6,896 nucleotides of DNA, taken from an uncultured Clostridia bacterium (GTDB lineage: Bacteria > Bacillota > Clostridia > Saccharofermentanales > Saccharofermentanaceae). The stretch is from contig CALEFT010000005.1 in assembly GCA_937876985.1 (NCBI GenBank), positions 1 to 6,896 of the forward strand. Reading direction: 5' to 3'. How positions within the stretch are numbered: the stretch's first letter is position 1; the number at the start of each line of letters is the position of its first letter. This document shows, one piece after another, positions 6,033 to 6,896 of the stretch. The notes below the pieces were generated by a model. That model saw only the letters and a program-made list of their open reading frames with translations. It searched no databases and was not told the DNA's origin. A program made the position numbers and the translations under genes.

Positions 6033-6485
6033 TCAAATGTTGAGTTCATCAGAATCCAAGATTATCGTGAACGGCCCATCATTATGAATATCCACCTTCA
6101 TGTCTGCTCCGAAAATGCCATGCTGTACTTCAAAGCCTGCTTTTCGAGCTTGGGACATGCAAAATTCGTAAAGGTTGTTCGCCATCTCGGGTGCGCCAGC
6201 GTCAGTAAAGGACGGTCTGTTGCCACGACGGCAATTCGCGTAGAGAGTAAACTGCGACACCATGAGGAGTTTTCCGCCAACATCCGAAAGTGCCAAGTTC
6301 GTCTTGCCATTCTCGTCCTCGAAAATCCGCATCTTAACAAGCTTGTCTACCATCTTCGTTGCAATTTCTTCTGTATCACTACCACTTACTCCAACAAACA
6401 CGAGAAGACCCTTGTCAATTTTGCCAGTTACCTCGCCTTCGACAGTAACGCTTGCGCTTGTTACTCTTTGAATCACAAATCTCAT
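6033..6485 (-). CDS. dtd: D-aminoacyl-tRNA deacylase
   Basis: This cytoplasmic enzyme hydrolyses D-amino acids, and also glycine mischarged on tRNA-Ala, from tRNA, preventing their use in translation. The 150-residue length is standard for Dtd. It begins with the typical MRFVIQRVTSASVTVEGEVT and contains GLLVFVGVSGSDT (26-38), LVKMRIFEDENGKTNLAL (49-66), the SQFTLYA motif (77-83) and the C-terminal NDGPFTIILDS (135-145), which holds the Gly-cisPro pair (137-138) that excludes L-amino acids across the dimer interface. The residue after Gly-Pro is Phe where many Dtd proteins have Val, which I treat as normal variation. The start has AGGA 6 nt upstream. It is the first gene from its own promoter, and its neighbour on the other side is a divergent tRNA gene. 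Confidence 0.96.
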   Translation of the reverse strand: MRFVIQRVTSASVTVEGEVTGKIDKGLLVFVGVSGSDTEEIATKMVDKLVKMRIFEDENGKTNLALSDVGGKLLMVSQFTLYANCRRGNRPSFTDAGAPEMANNLYEFCMSQARKAGFEVQHGIFGADMKVDIHNDGPFTIILDSDELNI

Positions 6486-6513
6486 ATGAATCCTAACCGC
6501 CTTTACCTCTATA

Positions 6514-6542
6514 CAAAATCTGCGGCTTTCCCGACCGCAGAC
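6514..6542 (-). terminator. GC-rich hairpin with U-tract in the dtd leader
   Basis: Minus-strand RNA has arms TCTGCGG (6535-6541) and CCGCAGA (6519-6525), a 7-bp stem extendable by G-U pairs at both ends, followed by TTTTGTAT. It looks like an intrinsic terminator but lies between the dtd promoter and the dtd start, within a few bases of the predicted transcription start. It may be an attenuator or a 5'-end stabilising hairpin. Confidence 0.5.
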
Positions 6543-6551
6543 AGCTTGCTA

Positions 6552-6579
6552 ATTATAGCATAGTTTGTTATGCAAGCGA
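6552..6579 (-). promoter_or_regulatory. Promoter of dtd (extended -10)
   Basis: Minus strand: a perfect TATAAT (6552-6557) preceded by TGC (6558-6560), so TGCTATAAT. No consensus -35; TCGC at 6576-6579 is the recognisable upstream element. Predicted start near 6545. The spacer contains an inverted repeat, GCATA (6558-6562) and TATGC (6569-6573). Confidence 0.7.
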
Positions 6580-6636
6580 TATGTGCAATAAGTAGCGTTA
6601 GCTGTTTTTGTACTATATACGAATTAGCTTATTTGA

Positions 6637-6665
6637 TTGACAATAACCCTTAAAACTTATAGAAT
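6637..6665 (+). promoter_or_regulatory. Promoter of tRNA-Arg
   Basis: Plus strand: perfect TTGACA (6637-6642), 17-bp spacer and TAGAAT (6660-6665, 5 of 6 matches). The predicted start is at about G6672, exactly where the leader arm that pairs with the trailer begins. Unlike the protein-gene promoters here it has a consensus -35 and no TG extension. Confidence 0.85.
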
Positions 6666-6682
6666 TAAGTCGCTTCAAAAAT

Positions 6683-6757
6683 GCTCTCATAGTTAAATGG
6701 ATATAACAAGTCTCTCCTAAAGACTAGTTGTGGGTTCGATTCCCGCTGGGAGTACCA
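6683..6757 (+). tRNA. tRNA-Arg (anticodon CCT)
   Basis: A complete 75-nt cloverleaf including an encoded CCA. Acceptor: GCTCTCA pairs with TGGGAGT (two G-U pairs, including G1-U72), discriminator A, then CCA. D arm: GTTA/TAAC with loop AATGGATA. Anticodon arm: AGTCT/AGACT with loop CTCCTAA, anticodon CCT, decoding AGG. Variable loop AGTT. T arm: GTGGG/CCCGC with loop TTCGATT. It is a single-gene unit with its own promoter and terminator, divergent from dtd. The 3' ends of tRNA-Arg genes often serve as integration sites for mobile elements, but no duplicate of this end is seen in the window. Confidence 0.97.
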
Positions 6758-6772
6758 TTTTGAAGCTTTTTT
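6758..6772 (+). terminator. tRNA terminator formed with the 5' leader
   Basis: The trailer TTTTGAAGC (6758-6766) starts right after CCA and is the exact reverse complement of the leader GCTTCAAAA (6672-6680). It is followed by six T residues (6767-6772). The terminator stem would thus be a 9-bp helix that closes around the whole folded tRNA instead of around a small loop. Confidence 0.75.
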
Positions 6773-6815
6773 ATGGCTCTTCACGTTTTTGTGGGATTAG
6801 ATTTGTTGAGAAATT

Positions 6816-6896
6816 ATGGCAAGTTATTTATCAGCAGAAAATTCACCCAGGAGACCCTGTTTTGATGAACTTCTTGCTGAACTAGGGGTTATCAGC
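6816..6896 (+). CDS. Possible partial reading frame at right edge
   Basis: From the ATG at 6816-6818 a frame is open for 27 codons to the window end. Its last part (CFDELLAELGVIS) has a natural amphipathic look. The first residues are MASYLSAENS. An in-frame stop lies a few codons upstream, and the ribosome binding site is poor (GAGAAATT before the ATG), so the real start could differ or the frame may be spurious. I recognise no family. A second ATG frame (6773) ends after 30 codons and has no ribosome binding site. Confidence 0.28.
   Translation, partial: MASYLSAENSPRRPCFDELLAELGVIS

Noticed and set aside
1..6896. CRISPR array, insertion sequence, toxin-antitoxin pair, retron or other defence system.
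   Set aside because: No spaced direct repeats, terminal inverted repeats, transposase or nuclease motifs are visible; the genes are housekeeping families.

Overview
This is a housekeeping stretch of a moderately AT-rich, low-GC Gram-positive genome, most likely a member of Clostridia and plausibly Lachnospiraceae. The assignment rests on gene content (SepF, YggS, a gene for an aluminium-resistance/methionine gamma-lyase-like PLP protein, tandem-ACT and DUF47 proteins), on strong purine-rich Shine-Dalgarno sites, and on a tRNA-Arg(CCT) with encoded CCA. It is inference; no 16S or other species marker is present.

Layout: all seven clear protein genes are on the minus strand, so they read from right to left. 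In transcription order they are dtd (6485-6033), a two-domain ACT protein (5909-5478), a PLP-dependent methionine gamma-lyase/aluminium-resistance family protein (5478-4201), a membrane-anchored HlyD-like adaptor protein (4141-2681), yggS (2650-1877), sepF (1618-1079) and a DUF47/PhoU-like gene (924-307). dtd has its own promoter. The ACT gene has another, which probably also drives the lyase-like, HlyD-like and yggS genes: spacings are a 1-nt TAATG overlap, 59 nt and 30 nt. sepF follows a 258-nt gap that holds its own promoter and a possible operator, and it ends in a good intrinsic terminator. The DUF47 gene has a separate extended -10 promoter. On the plus strand at the right, a tRNA-Arg(CCT) has a near-consensus promoter, a leader and trailer that pair with each other, and a U-tract terminator.

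How the genes fit together: dtd (tRNA proofreading) and tRNA-Arg belong to translation. The ACT and lyase-like pair looks like a coupled unit of amino-acid sensing and PLP chemistry. The HlyD-like, YggS and SepF genes resemble the ylm (division) neighbourhood of Gram-positives, in which a ylmE/yggS gene precedes sepF; the HlyD-like protein may act at the envelope rather than in export. DUF47 proteins are usually linked to phosphate transport, but no transporter is visible here.

The window edges hold less certain material: a stop-interrupted, protein-like minus-strand frame at 1-170 and an open plus-strand frame running off the right end from 6816. I saw no CRISPR array, transposase, toxin-antitoxin pair or defence system. 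The most interesting signals are at the transcript level: the tRNA whose flanks form its own terminator stem, a TCGC element shared upstream of three extended -10 promoters, and tandem TGTWAC sites upstream of sepF.
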